A stretch of 64,000 bases of DNA from positions 310,001-374,000 of the forward strand of contig NZ_JACVMX010000001.1 in assembly GCF_014530035.1 (NCBI RefSeq), in the 5' to 3' direction. Origin of the DNA: Leucobacter sp. cx-328 (GTDB taxonomy: Bacteria; Actinomycetota; Actinomycetes; Actinomycetales; Microbacteriaceae). The stretch's first letter is position 1, and the number at the start of each line of letters is the position of its first letter. This document shows positions 27,601 to 34,163 of the stretch, piece by piece. The notes under the pieces were generated by a model that was not told the origin of the DNA, searched no databases, and saw nothing but the letters and a program-made list of their open reading frames with translations. A program made the translations under genes and the position numbers.

Positions 27601-28194
27601 GGGGCGCTCGTCGCTGAGCTCCGACGCGCAGAGGCCAGCGGGCATCCGGTCGATACGATCATGCCGAGGCTTGTGTGGGCGCGTGGCTTCGCGGACGCCG
27701 ACGATATAGCCTCCGTGCTGCACTACCGACTCGAACAAGCCGTAACTCGGCTCGGCGTTGGTGGTGCGCTGCCGCGCGCTCGGTTCATCGTAGGACTACT
27801 GCCCGAAGCGGTCGGAGAGATGAGCGCCGATATGCGTGCCGCGCTCGAGGAGCGGCGGGAACTCATCGAAGCGCGCGCCGCCGCGATCCTCGACACCGCC
27901 CTCGAACGCGGCGAGCAGTGGGTGACCGCTGCTGGTGCCCCGCCGAAGAATGAGCAGGATCGGGCGCGCTGGCGATCAGGGCTGATGACCGTCGCCGCAT
28001 ACCGCGACCGGCATGGCATCGACCCCAGGGAGGCGCAGCCGCTTGGAGTCGAGCCGGAGAGTATCGGGCAACGCATCGACTACGAACGCGCTGGGGCGGC
28101 CCTGATTCGTGCCCAGCAGATCGTTCACCTAACTGTCCAGTCTGAAGTGCCGAGGCCGACAGCCGGGCGCGAGCATCGCGGCCCGACGCGATAG
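24616..28194 (+). CDS. MobF-family conjugative relaxase-helicase
   Basis: 1192 residues. The N-terminal TrwC-type relaxase domain (about 1-330) has two adjacent candidate catalytic tyrosines (TRYYSEDG, residues 37-38) and the metal-binding histidines in DPYLHTHVVVSN (about 225). The helicase part has Walker A VGPAGTGKTTTL (about 557), VILDEASLAGT, LLVGDPAQLQSVG, and a C-terminal motif region with YAVTAHRAQGVTVD and LYVSMTRGRYSN, typical of RecD/TraI-like superfamily 1 helicases. The protein nicks element DNA at oriT, stays bound to the 5' end and unwinds the strand for transfer. It is transcribed opposite to the secretion operon. Confidence 0.95.
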   Translation: MTVSMRRMTAGDGYKYLLKSVAYGDGDRAMSTPLTRYYSEDGTPPGRWLGSGLSGLADGQIVAGDTVTEAQLQLLIGMGRDPVSGDALGRPYSQFQTLDERVAARIAALDPELTPSQRAEAVTVIEAEEAAKKSRKAVAGFDFTFSIPKSASVLWAVADGGTQQLIWEAHHAAISDVLQFMEREVAATRGGARGPDGAVLQLDVAGVVAAAYDHYDSRLHDPYLHTHVVVSNKVQHAQTGRWLALDGRPLHAATVALSELHEAIFADSLTRLFGVSWESREQAAGRNQSWVISDVPEELIKAFSRRARDIEVEKERLIVEFVARHGRRPSSAQVIKLLQEATLATRPEKDVRSLDDLTSEWRDRATVILGEDAAAWAIRVAWQHDPRSSGLRLLRADDVPLDMIAALGQQVIETVGEKRSTWRRWNLMAEAARQSMWLRFASTEDREVIVGMIADAAEHASLTLTPPELAVTPVEFQRADGSTRFRPKHSTLFSSTALLAAEDRLTARARGMAGPRLALDTIERFASEPDDEGRTLGPDQRDALARIAVSGRTVDVLVGPAGTGKTTTLGALRRAWEWKHGEGSVVGLAPSAVAAGVLADELGIPTDNTAKWREVFERTGQTFTRGQLVILDEASLAGTHSLDLITREAERVGAKVLLVGDPAQLQSVGVGGAFSLIVNDRAEGTPELTEVWRLQHDWEKRASLELRHGRAPVIDTYMEHGKIRGGTIDEMAEAAYRAWWEDRQAGRGTILIAETVENVTELNQRARRDLIAHGFVAAEREIELGDGSRVSVGDTIITRKNDRRLRSAHGWVRNGERWVVTNVRDDGSVFVRPPTMRRGGGILLPAAYVAEHVDLGYAVTAHRAQGVTVDTAHTLVEATTTREVLYVSMTRGRYSNRAYVATDRLDPAHSVPQPGENPDVTARTVLQGVLQHVGAELSAHETITAEQERWGGIAQLAAEYETIAVAAQQDRWARLLAASGLTYAQVDEAVSAETFGALVAELRRAEASGHPVDTIMPRLVWARGFADADDIASVLHYRLEQAVTRLGVGGALPRARFIVGLLPEAVGEMSADMRAALEERRELIEARAAAILDTALERGEQWVTAAGAPPKNEQDRARWRSGLMTVAAYRDRHGIDPREAQPLGVEPESIGQRIDYERAGAALIRAQQIVHLTVQSEVPRPTAGREHRGPTR

Positions 28195-28233
28195 CGATGG
28201 GCCACCGACAGCGGAAGATGCGAGGATGTGTAG

Positions 28234-29886
28234 GTGGCTGCTCAACTGGACGACCTGACCGTGCTCGCGCGTTTCGTGATCCGCGCACGTCGGGTAGAAG
28301 CTCATTCTCTCGTGCAAGACGAAAAGACCTTGTTGGGTTATGCAAAGGGCACGTTCAAAGTCACGCTTGGCTTTGATGGAGCGGCAACTATCAGGCGGCC
28401 ACTCCCAGATAACGAAGAAGAGTTCGAATCCTTGGTCGCGAGGATCAGACCGCTGACGCTGAAATCTGAACCAATCTATTACGCCAAGGTGCTTGGAGCT
28501 CTGGAACGAGTGTTGGAGCAGTGCGACCCAAGTGCAGAGGTTCTATCTGAATGCCAAGCGTTGAGAGCTTCTTGGGAGGCCGCCGAGCTTCAGGGAACCC
28601 AAGTACAGGGATACTCAGTGCAGCGCTCACGTCATGATGGTTCGGAAGCAACCAAGCATGTCTCCGATACACAACTCGCTGCCGCGTGGGTATACGCAGA
28701 CCTTGTCCATGCCGATGCTCAAGGCCCCAAAGCCGAGGCGCTTGCTTTCGATCTTGACGAACGATACGCAGCCGCAGTGCTCGTGTTCTGCGGTGCAGCC
28801 GTGCGGGTGGTAAGGACACTTCGCCTGATCGAGCATCTGAAAGCCGCAAACATACTCAACCTTGCTGATGAACTCTGGTCTCAAAAGGTTACGGTCGACA
28901 CTACCGAGATCGTCGAGGAAGCGGAGGTGTTCATGGCTCCTGTAGGGGCCCCGATGCCAAATCTCATGACTTCGGTCGAAATGGGAGAAGACTGGAAATC
29001 AATCTCGGTGACTGAGATGCTCAGGCTTGAGATAGCAAACCGAGTAACAGTCCTCCTGCGTGACGACGATCGCAACATAGAGTCCAGCGACGCGGCGGTC
29101 ATAAGGCGAGAAAATGGCGAAGACTTGATGACCTGGGAAGCCCTCATCGCTGAAAGCGTCCTCTGTCGTTTGGTCTTTGAAGCCGATTCAGGCGAGATTC
29201 GGTCGATTCGGTCGATGGAACTTCAGTTCCTAGATCACACTCATTCACTCAAACTCTCCGCCCATGAATTCAAACTGAAGATGTTCCAAGCCAAGACGTT
29301 AACCCTCCAGGTTGGAGACCAAAACTGGGTGACTCTGCGAGTTCCAGAGGCCTCCGAGGAAGAGCTATTCCAGCAGCAAGTTCTCTTTGAAACGACAAGA
29401 GACATTGTTCTGATCGAGCAAATCGCGAACAGAAGGTTCAAAACAAGTAGCGAGCCCTTCACGAACGACGATCGCATGGCGTTGAGAGTCGCACGTCTGG
29501 CCTGGGAGGGCAAGATCACCTATTGGAATCAAGGGCCGATAAAGGTCACGACCGAAAACGGGCTGCCACCCTCTCAAATTCAAATACCCGCCCAAACTCT
29601 CTCAATCGGTGGCGCGGAGATCCCTACCCCTGAAATACGATTGCGCCACCCAGACATGGACATCACCGAACTGCAGCCTGAGCCGCCGCTCGAACCAGGA
29701 GTGAAACTCTATGAGCTCCGGCCCCCTGCGCAAGCATTCTTCCGGGTGTGGGCACCAGAGCAGATGCAGGTTTCAAGTGACGCTGATCTCACTTCGCCTG
29801 TTCCCTGGGGCCTGCTCGGGATACAGGAAGCCGAGCCTCCCGAAACGGATGCCGCGTCGGTCGACTCAGACCAGCAGGAGCAATGA
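28234..29886 (+). CDS. hypothetical protein of 550 residues, unknown function
   Basis: It starts at a GTG at 28234, 39 bases after the relaxase stop. The product is soluble and acidic, with no signal peptide, membrane helix, Walker box or recognisable nuclease motif. Stretches such as LPDNEEEFESLVARIRPLTL, and later a beta-rich middle and a Pro-rich acidic end, look structured. Codon use appears less GC-extreme than in the relaxase. It lies between the relaxase and genes related to phage defence, so defence or transfer accessory roles are both possible. I cannot assign a family. Confidence 0.7.
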   Translation: MAAQLDDLTVLARFVIRARRVEAHSLVQDEKTLLGYAKGTFKVTLGFDGAATIRRPLPDNEEEFESLVARIRPLTLKSEPIYYAKVLGALERVLEQCDPSAEVLSECQALRASWEAAELQGTQVQGYSVQRSRHDGSEATKHVSDTQLAAAWVYADLVHADAQGPKAEALAFDLDERYAAAVLVFCGAAVRVVRTLRLIEHLKAANILNLADELWSQKVTVDTTEIVEEAEVFMAPVGAPMPNLMTSVEMGEDWKSISVTEMLRLEIANRVTVLLRDDDRNIESSDAAVIRRENGEDLMTWEALIAESVLCRLVFEADSGEIRSIRSMELQFLDHTHSLKLSAHEFKLKMFQAKTLTLQVGDQNWVTLRVPEASEEELFQQQVLFETTRDIVLIEQIANRRFKTSSEPFTNDDRMALRVARLAWEGKITYWNQGPIKVTTENGLPPSQIQIPAQTLSIGGAEIPTPEIRLRHPDMDITELQPEPPLEPGVKLYELRPPAQAFFRVWAPEQMQVSSDADLTSPVPWGLLGIQEAEPPETDAASVDSDQQEQ

Positions 29887-29904
29887 ACCGCGCACAAAGC
29901 GAGG

Positions 29905-30261
29905 TTACCCAGTTCTTTGATCCTGGGAGGGCTGTCGAGTTGGAGAAGCGTTGAATCGCTCTGCTTCGCGGAATCTCGCTTTGGTGAGGAAAAGGAGGCT
30001 GATCGGCCCCCACACGAGGAACTTGATCGCGTTCCAGATGCAGAGAATGAACACGAGATACAGCCACTCGGGAGCCCCCACCCCGATCAGAGCGAGAGCG
30101 CCGCGTGCGATCAACAGGTAGGGAACCGAGAACAGCATCGCCAGGACGCCGTAGCGAAGGTTCTCACGGCGGCGCAGGAACCAGATCAGCCGGTTCGTCG
30201 GAGCGTACCGCTGCAACAGATCATTCGCGAAGCTGCTGAGATGCCAGATGAGAGCGAGCAT
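29905..30261 (-). CDS. small hypothetical membrane protein
   Basis: 118 residues. The N terminus MLALIWHLSSFANDLLQRYAPTNRLIWFLRRRENLRYG is followed by two to three hydrophobic segments (about 38-58, 65-92) and a basic tail. Similar small membrane proteins of unknown function are common on actinobacterial plasmids and ICEs (from memory). It is convergent with the 550-residue gene, with 18 bases between the stops, and divergent from the Abi gene. Confidence 0.6.
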   Translation of the reverse strand: MLALIWHLSSFANDLLQRYAPTNRLIWFLRRRENLRYGVLAMLFSVPYLLIARGALALIGVGAPEWLYLVFILCIWNAIKFLVWGPISLLFLTKARFREAERFNASPTRQPSQDQRTG

Positions 30262-30507
30262 GACGAAGTCCTTTACAGATCTACCGGCGGTCAGATTCGT
30301 GTAAAAGCACTTCGCAGCTAAAGCTGCTCCGTCGTACCCCAGGCGGGGCTTGTTTGCCGTGTGCTCCTACTATACGCCCGAAATCTTGAAAGCGCAGTAG
30401 TTGGTGAGCTGGAGGCCGGTACTGCTGGAACGTTCGCTGCATCCCAGTAGAAGCTGTGAGCGTGGGCAGAATCGCCCACCAGGTGGGCGTGAAGTGGGCT
30501 AGACTGT
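30262..30507. promoter_or_regulatory. intergenic region before the Abi locus with a likely promoter
   Basis: No protein gene is seen. It contains GTGGGC(GA)-type inverted repeats at about 30463-30487 (GTGGGCAGAATCGCCCAC) and, at its right end, GGGCTAGACT (about 30497-30506), where TAGACT is a plausible extended -10 box for a transcript starting near 30510. Confidence 0.4.
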
Positions 30508-30562
30508 AGACACCACGGCTGGCCGCTAGTTCCGACAAGGATAGGCGGCCAGTTCTTTTTCT
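30508..30562 (+). ncRNA. small terminator-ended RNA directly upstream of the Abi_2 gene
   Basis: A short predicted transcript that contains CACCACGG, then an 8-bp stem CTGGCCGC (30519-30526) / GCGGCCAG (30545-30552) with an 18-base loop (TAGTTCCGACAAGGATAG), followed by TTCTTTTTCT. This is an intrinsic terminator 11 bases before the abi start codon. Conserved RNAs of this kind have been described upstream of Abi_2 (abiF) genes, as far as I recall. It may be an RNA antitoxin or an attenuator for the Abi protein; the start point is estimated. Confidence 0.6.
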
Positions 30563-30572
30563 AGGCAGGGTC

Positions 30573-32024
30573 ATGGCAGACAGCACCTACGAGAAACCCT
30601 TTCTCACAGTCGAACAGCAGATCGACCAGATCAAGCAGCGCGGCATGAAAATCGGGAGCCGTGATGACGCGCGGAACGCGCTGCGGCGCATCGGGTACTA
30701 CCGGCTGTCGGGCTACTGGCATCCCGACCGAGTGCCTGCCGGGCCGGGAGAAAAGCGGGCATCCGAGTTCCTTCCGAATACGCGACTCAGCGATGTGCTC
30801 GACCTCTATGCCTTCGACGAGCAACTGCGCGCTGCCCTGCTCGAAGCGATCGCTCAGATCGAGGTCGCATTGCGGTTTGAACTTGGACATCCGCTCGGCA
30901 GGAACGGCCCGTTCGCGCACCTTGACGACTCCCACTTCAACTCCGGATTCACGAAGTTGCGCGATCGGGTGTGCAAGTTGCCCGGCTGTGATGGCGACTG
31001 CCGCTGGGAAGAATCAGACCACCACGAATGGGTCGACCGGCAGCGCCAGACCGAGCAGGTCTCGACTGAGGCGTTCGCGGCGCACTTCCGCGAGAACTAT
31101 GGCGAACCTCTGCCGATCTGGGTGGCAACCGAAACAATGTCATTCGGCAGACTCACCCGGCTGCTCGATGGTCTGGACTCGGCCGAGCGTGAACTCCTCG
31201 CGGCTGAGTGGGATGTGATCGACAGCACCGGGCAGGGTGACCCGTCGGTGCTATCAAACTGGATGGAGCACCTGCGCCAGGTGCGCAACATCTGTGCGCA
31301 CCACGCCCGCATCTGGAACCGCAACATCAACGCGACTATCGCCGTGCCCTCCGGTATGCCGGAACTACAACATCTGCTTCTCGAAGTCCCGCGCGGTGAC
31401 GAGTACACACCCCCGATGGTGCGCCGCATCTACGGCACGTTCGTGATCCTCACCCATCTGCTCGCTGTGATCGAAGCACCCGTCCGCTATCGAGACCGAC
31501 TCCGCACACTACTCACAGGTTTCCTCGCTGCGCGTCCGCAGGCAGAGGCGAACATGGGTTTCCCCGTAGGCTGGCAAGCGCATCGGATCATGGCTGAGGA
31601 TTATCGGCGGGATCAGCAGCGTGCTGCACGGTTGGCGATGCTCAGAGCGATCGAAATGTTCGGTTCGGGTGAGGCAGCTGATGCGTTGAGCGCTGTGCCG
31701 GAAGGGAAACCGCGCAGGTCGAGAGTGAACTACTACCGCAAGAACGGGGCGCTGCTCTCAGTAATGTGGAACGCTCGCCGAGCATACCCCGCGTTCCAGT
31801 TTGATCCAGCGACGGGCGTTGTGCCTGAATTGGTAGTCCTCGCCAACCGGCGTCTGCTCGACGGCGGGAACGTCAATGATGACGGGCATTGGGCGGCGCT
31901 CGAGTGGTGGCTTACCCCGAACACCTCGCTGCCAGATGAAACCAGCCCAGCAGAAGCGATGGGCACTGGCGCTCTCACGCGCGATGCGCTCGACCGGCTC
32001 CTGCCGCCGCGTGACGATGAGTAA
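30573..32024 (+). CDS. Abi_2 (AbiD/AbiF-like) abortive-infection family protein
   Basis: 483 residues. The Abi_2 domain covers about residues 8-300: KPFLTVEQQIDQIKQRGM, ALRRIGYYRLSGYWHP, LDLYAFDEQLRAALLEAIAQIE, PIWVATETMSFGRLTRLL and VRNICAHHARIWNR. The last motif carries the R-x(4-6)-H of HEPN ribonucleases. About 180 residues beyond the usual family length have no recognisable motif. Proteins of this family abort phage infection or act as toxins. It is preceded by a small terminator-ended RNA, so leaky read-through would set its level. Confidence 0.88.
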   Translation: MADSTYEKPFLTVEQQIDQIKQRGMKIGSRDDARNALRRIGYYRLSGYWHPDRVPAGPGEKRASEFLPNTRLSDVLDLYAFDEQLRAALLEAIAQIEVALRFELGHPLGRNGPFAHLDDSHFNSGFTKLRDRVCKLPGCDGDCRWEESDHHEWVDRQRQTEQVSTEAFAAHFRENYGEPLPIWVATETMSFGRLTRLLDGLDSAERELLAAEWDVIDSTGQGDPSVLSNWMEHLRQVRNICAHHARIWNRNINATIAVPSGMPELQHLLLEVPRGDEYTPPMVRRIYGTFVILTHLLAVIEAPVRYRDRLRTLLTGFLAARPQAEANMGFPVGWQAHRIMAEDYRRDQQRAARLAMLRAIEMFGSGEAADALSAVPEGKPRRSRVNYYRKNGALLSVMWNARRAYPAFQFDPATGVVPELVVLANRRLLDGGNVNDDGHWAALEWWLTPNTSLPDETSPAEAMGTGALTRDALDRLLPPRDDE

Positions 32025-32032
32025 TGCGAGCA

Positions 32033-32758
32033 TTACCGAGTGATCCTGTTGGGAGCCTGGGCTGATCGCGGAGACTCCATACCTGCCGTGGCGAGCGTAG
32101 AGCGCAGGGGTTGCACATCGGTTCGGATAGTCGTTGGTCTGTTGAGCGCGGTCGATGAAAGGTCATAGCCGCCCCAGGGCGAGTATCCGGCGACGTGTCG
32201 AGTCGCGTATCGTGCGCGCTCGGTGATGATCGGCGCACCAGATACTTGCATCTCGGCTGGGTAGTGCGCTTCGATCCATTTGCGACCCAACTTGGTCAAG
32301 CCACTGCCATCGCGCACCCGAATCTGCGCGGGCACCACAGGCAGCTCACGCCAGTTCGGGATCGCGTGATTGTGCCACCCCTCGACGCTATCGTCTTCTG
32401 AGTCGCTGACCTGATGCCATCCGCATGGTTCGCAGACCGCGAGATACATGAGGTCGCCCGGCCCCTCGCACTTCGGCTCGGGGCGCAGGTCAGCTGAGAA
32501 CATGACGAGGCGGTGATCGCCGTACTCGGTACCACCATTGAGCCAGCCGTAGCCGGTGTGCCACATATGGCTATGCGGGATCGACCCGAAACGGCCATTG
32601 AGAAGCTGCCATTGCTCAAATGCGGCCTGTAGCTCGCCCGGCGGGTAGTAGTCGGTGGTGAAGTGGAGCGGCGCGCCGTGCCACTCGGGTGGGTTCGCGC
32701 GGAGATCCTCACGCACGAGTTCGTCAAGATCGAACGCAAGCTGGCTATCGTTGTTCAA
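32033..32758 (-). CDS. hypothetical ICE-associated protein
   Basis: 241 residues, soluble. A conserved-looking core contains HGAPLHFTTDYYPPGELQAAF, IPHSHMWH, LVMFSADLRPEPKCEGPGDL, MYLAVCEPCGWHQVSDSE and WHNHAIPNWRELPVVP; the Cys and His could bind a metal. Similar proteins occur on actinobacterial mobile elements (possibly DUF6349; not verified). It follows the DprA-like gene by 28 bases on the same strand and is probably co-transcribed with it. Its last 9 bases before the Abi stop are a convergent junction. Confidence 0.65.
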   Translation of the reverse strand: MNNDSQLAFDLDELVREDLRANPPEWHGAPLHFTTDYYPPGELQAAFEQWQLLNGRFGSIPHSHMWHTGYGWLNGGTEYGDHRLVMFSADLRPEPKCEGPGDLMYLAVCEPCGWHQVSDSEDDSVEGWHNHAIPNWRELPVVPAQIRVRDGSGLTKLGRKWIEAHYPAEMQVSGAPIITERARYATRHVAGYSPWGGYDLSSTALNRPTTIRTDVQPLRSTLATAGMESPRSAQAPNRITR

Positions 32759-32786
32759 CGTCTATTACCACCACTCGGAGCCTGAA

Positions 32787-33785
32787 CTATCTGGTGAGAC
32801 TGTGCTCGCGAGTAACGGTGTGTCGCAGGGTATTCTGCGCAAGTGTCGCCGTGAGAAGACCACGCGGTGGTGCATCTAAAAGTTCGGTGATGTCGGTGTG
32901 GCTTTGCACGAGGGTTGCGCGGCCCTCGCGGATGAGCGCGTTGGTGCCGTGGCTAGCAACATCGGTTGCACGCCCCGGTACTGCGCCGACAGGTCTGCCA
33001 TAGGCTGCCGCATGGAACGGGGCACCAGTCCAGCGGTAGTCCCAGCCGGCTTGTTCCTCAACAACGGTCGTCATGCCGGAGAGCGCAGCAAGGAGGCCAT
33101 TCGCGGTCAACGCGCTGGCATGTCGCATGTCGCTCGGCGGGCGATCCGTGACGAGCAGGCCGGTCGCTGCCGCCTGTTCCAGCCAGTCGTAGTTTTCGAT
33201 CTGTGATTGATTGATCGGATCGGGCATGACGAGAATCACGCGGTCGTTTTGCTTGAGTGCGGAAGTGATTGCGGCCTCAGCGATGCCGTCATCGGGGAAC
33301 GAAACGATAGTGCGCCCATCTGCGGCGAGATCAGCTGCCAGTGCTGTGGCCATCTGCAGTCCATATTGAGATGGATTGGGGGTGCCAATAAGCGCGGCGC
33401 GGCTCGCCAACGAGTCTGCGAGCAAACTCGTGTCTCCCTGCGTCCACAGCGCGAGCGGCGTGCGGTGATCGAGAGGATCAAGCGCAGCAGGCCAATGAGG
33501 ATCACCGGGGATCAGAATATGTTGCCCGAGTAGTTCACTTTGCTCGATTCCTTCAAATACCTGCACGGGGTCGGCGACATCGAATCGCCGCCGCCACAGG
33601 TGCAAGTCGGCGCGCTGCATCCCGACGATCAACTCGTTGCTCAGGGCAAACCGGAGTGTATCGAGACCGTTCCCAGCGAGCCGGAGCACCGTGTTGGTCT
33701 GAAAATCGCCGGTCTCGGTTACTGACGTGATCACCGCACGCGCGGTTCGCTCATCGGTTACGCTCTCAAGCGTCCTATCGGCCAT
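32787..33785 (-). CDS. DprA/Smf-like DNA-processing protein of the mobile element
   Basis: 332 residues from the ATG at 33785, chosen because AGGAGG lies six bases upstream; the frame is open to 34094 but the extension is low-complexity and unlikely to be translated. The Rossmann-like core has QHILIPGDPHWPAALDPL, then RAALIGTPNPSQYGLQMATALAADLAADGRTIVS and DRVILVMPDP. The usual 'GSR' box of DprA is replaced by GTPN. A C-terminal region follows. DprA loads RecA on single strands during transformation; ICE-borne copies may process incoming DNA. The partner gene downstream is unknown. Confidence 0.75.
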   Translation of the reverse strand: MADRTLESVTDERTARAVITSVTETGDFQTNTVLRLAGNGLDTLRFALSNELIVGMQRADLHLWRRRFDVADPVQVFEGIEQSELLGQHILIPGDPHWPAALDPLDHRTPLALWTQGDTSLLADSLASRAALIGTPNPSQYGLQMATALAADLAADGRTIVSFPDDGIAEAAITSALKQNDRVILVMPDPINQSQIENYDWLEQAAATGLLVTDRPPSDMRHASALTANGLLAALSGMTTVVEEQAGWDYRWTGAPFHAAAYGRPVGAVPGRATDVASHGTNALIREGRATLVQSHTDITELLDAPPRGLLTATLAQNTLRHTVTREHSLTR

Positions 33786-34163
33786 GTCGCCCTCCTGATA
33801 CACGGATAGTGTGTCGGGAAGGTACGACAACGGTGACGAGCAACGGGGCGGCCACTTACTACGCCCGTGGGTATCGCGTGTTGCAACTTCTGAGTGTGTC
33901 TGGGGGCGAGTTGTGGACTGCGGCCGCCGCGAGCCCGAATCTTGTGCTGACGAAGGGGTTAGGTCGTTATCGCCTCGGTATTCTTGTGTCATGTTGTTGA
34001 CTGGTGCCTTCGTTGATTTGGCTGGATATGTGGTCGGACGTGACTCATGCGCTGTCTTCGACGGCCAGAATTCTGATGTCGGTGTTGTGACCATGCGCGG
34101 AAGTATCCAAGCGCACGCCTCGGGCTCCTCTGCGGTGTCACGTCACCAGACGGAGAAATGACT
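33786..34163. other. intergenic region between dprA-like and RloC-like genes
   Basis: No convincing protein gene is seen; open frames here lack ribosome sites or protein-like composition. It must hold the divergent promoters of the two defence-like genes, but I cannot assign -35/-10 boxes with confidence. GGAG at 34152-34155 serves the downstream gene. Confidence 0.5.

Noticed and set aside
33811-34161. 116-codon plus-strand frame before the RloC-like gene
   Set aside because: No ribosome site, no hydrophobic core, and it overlaps the likely promoter region; I treat it as chance.
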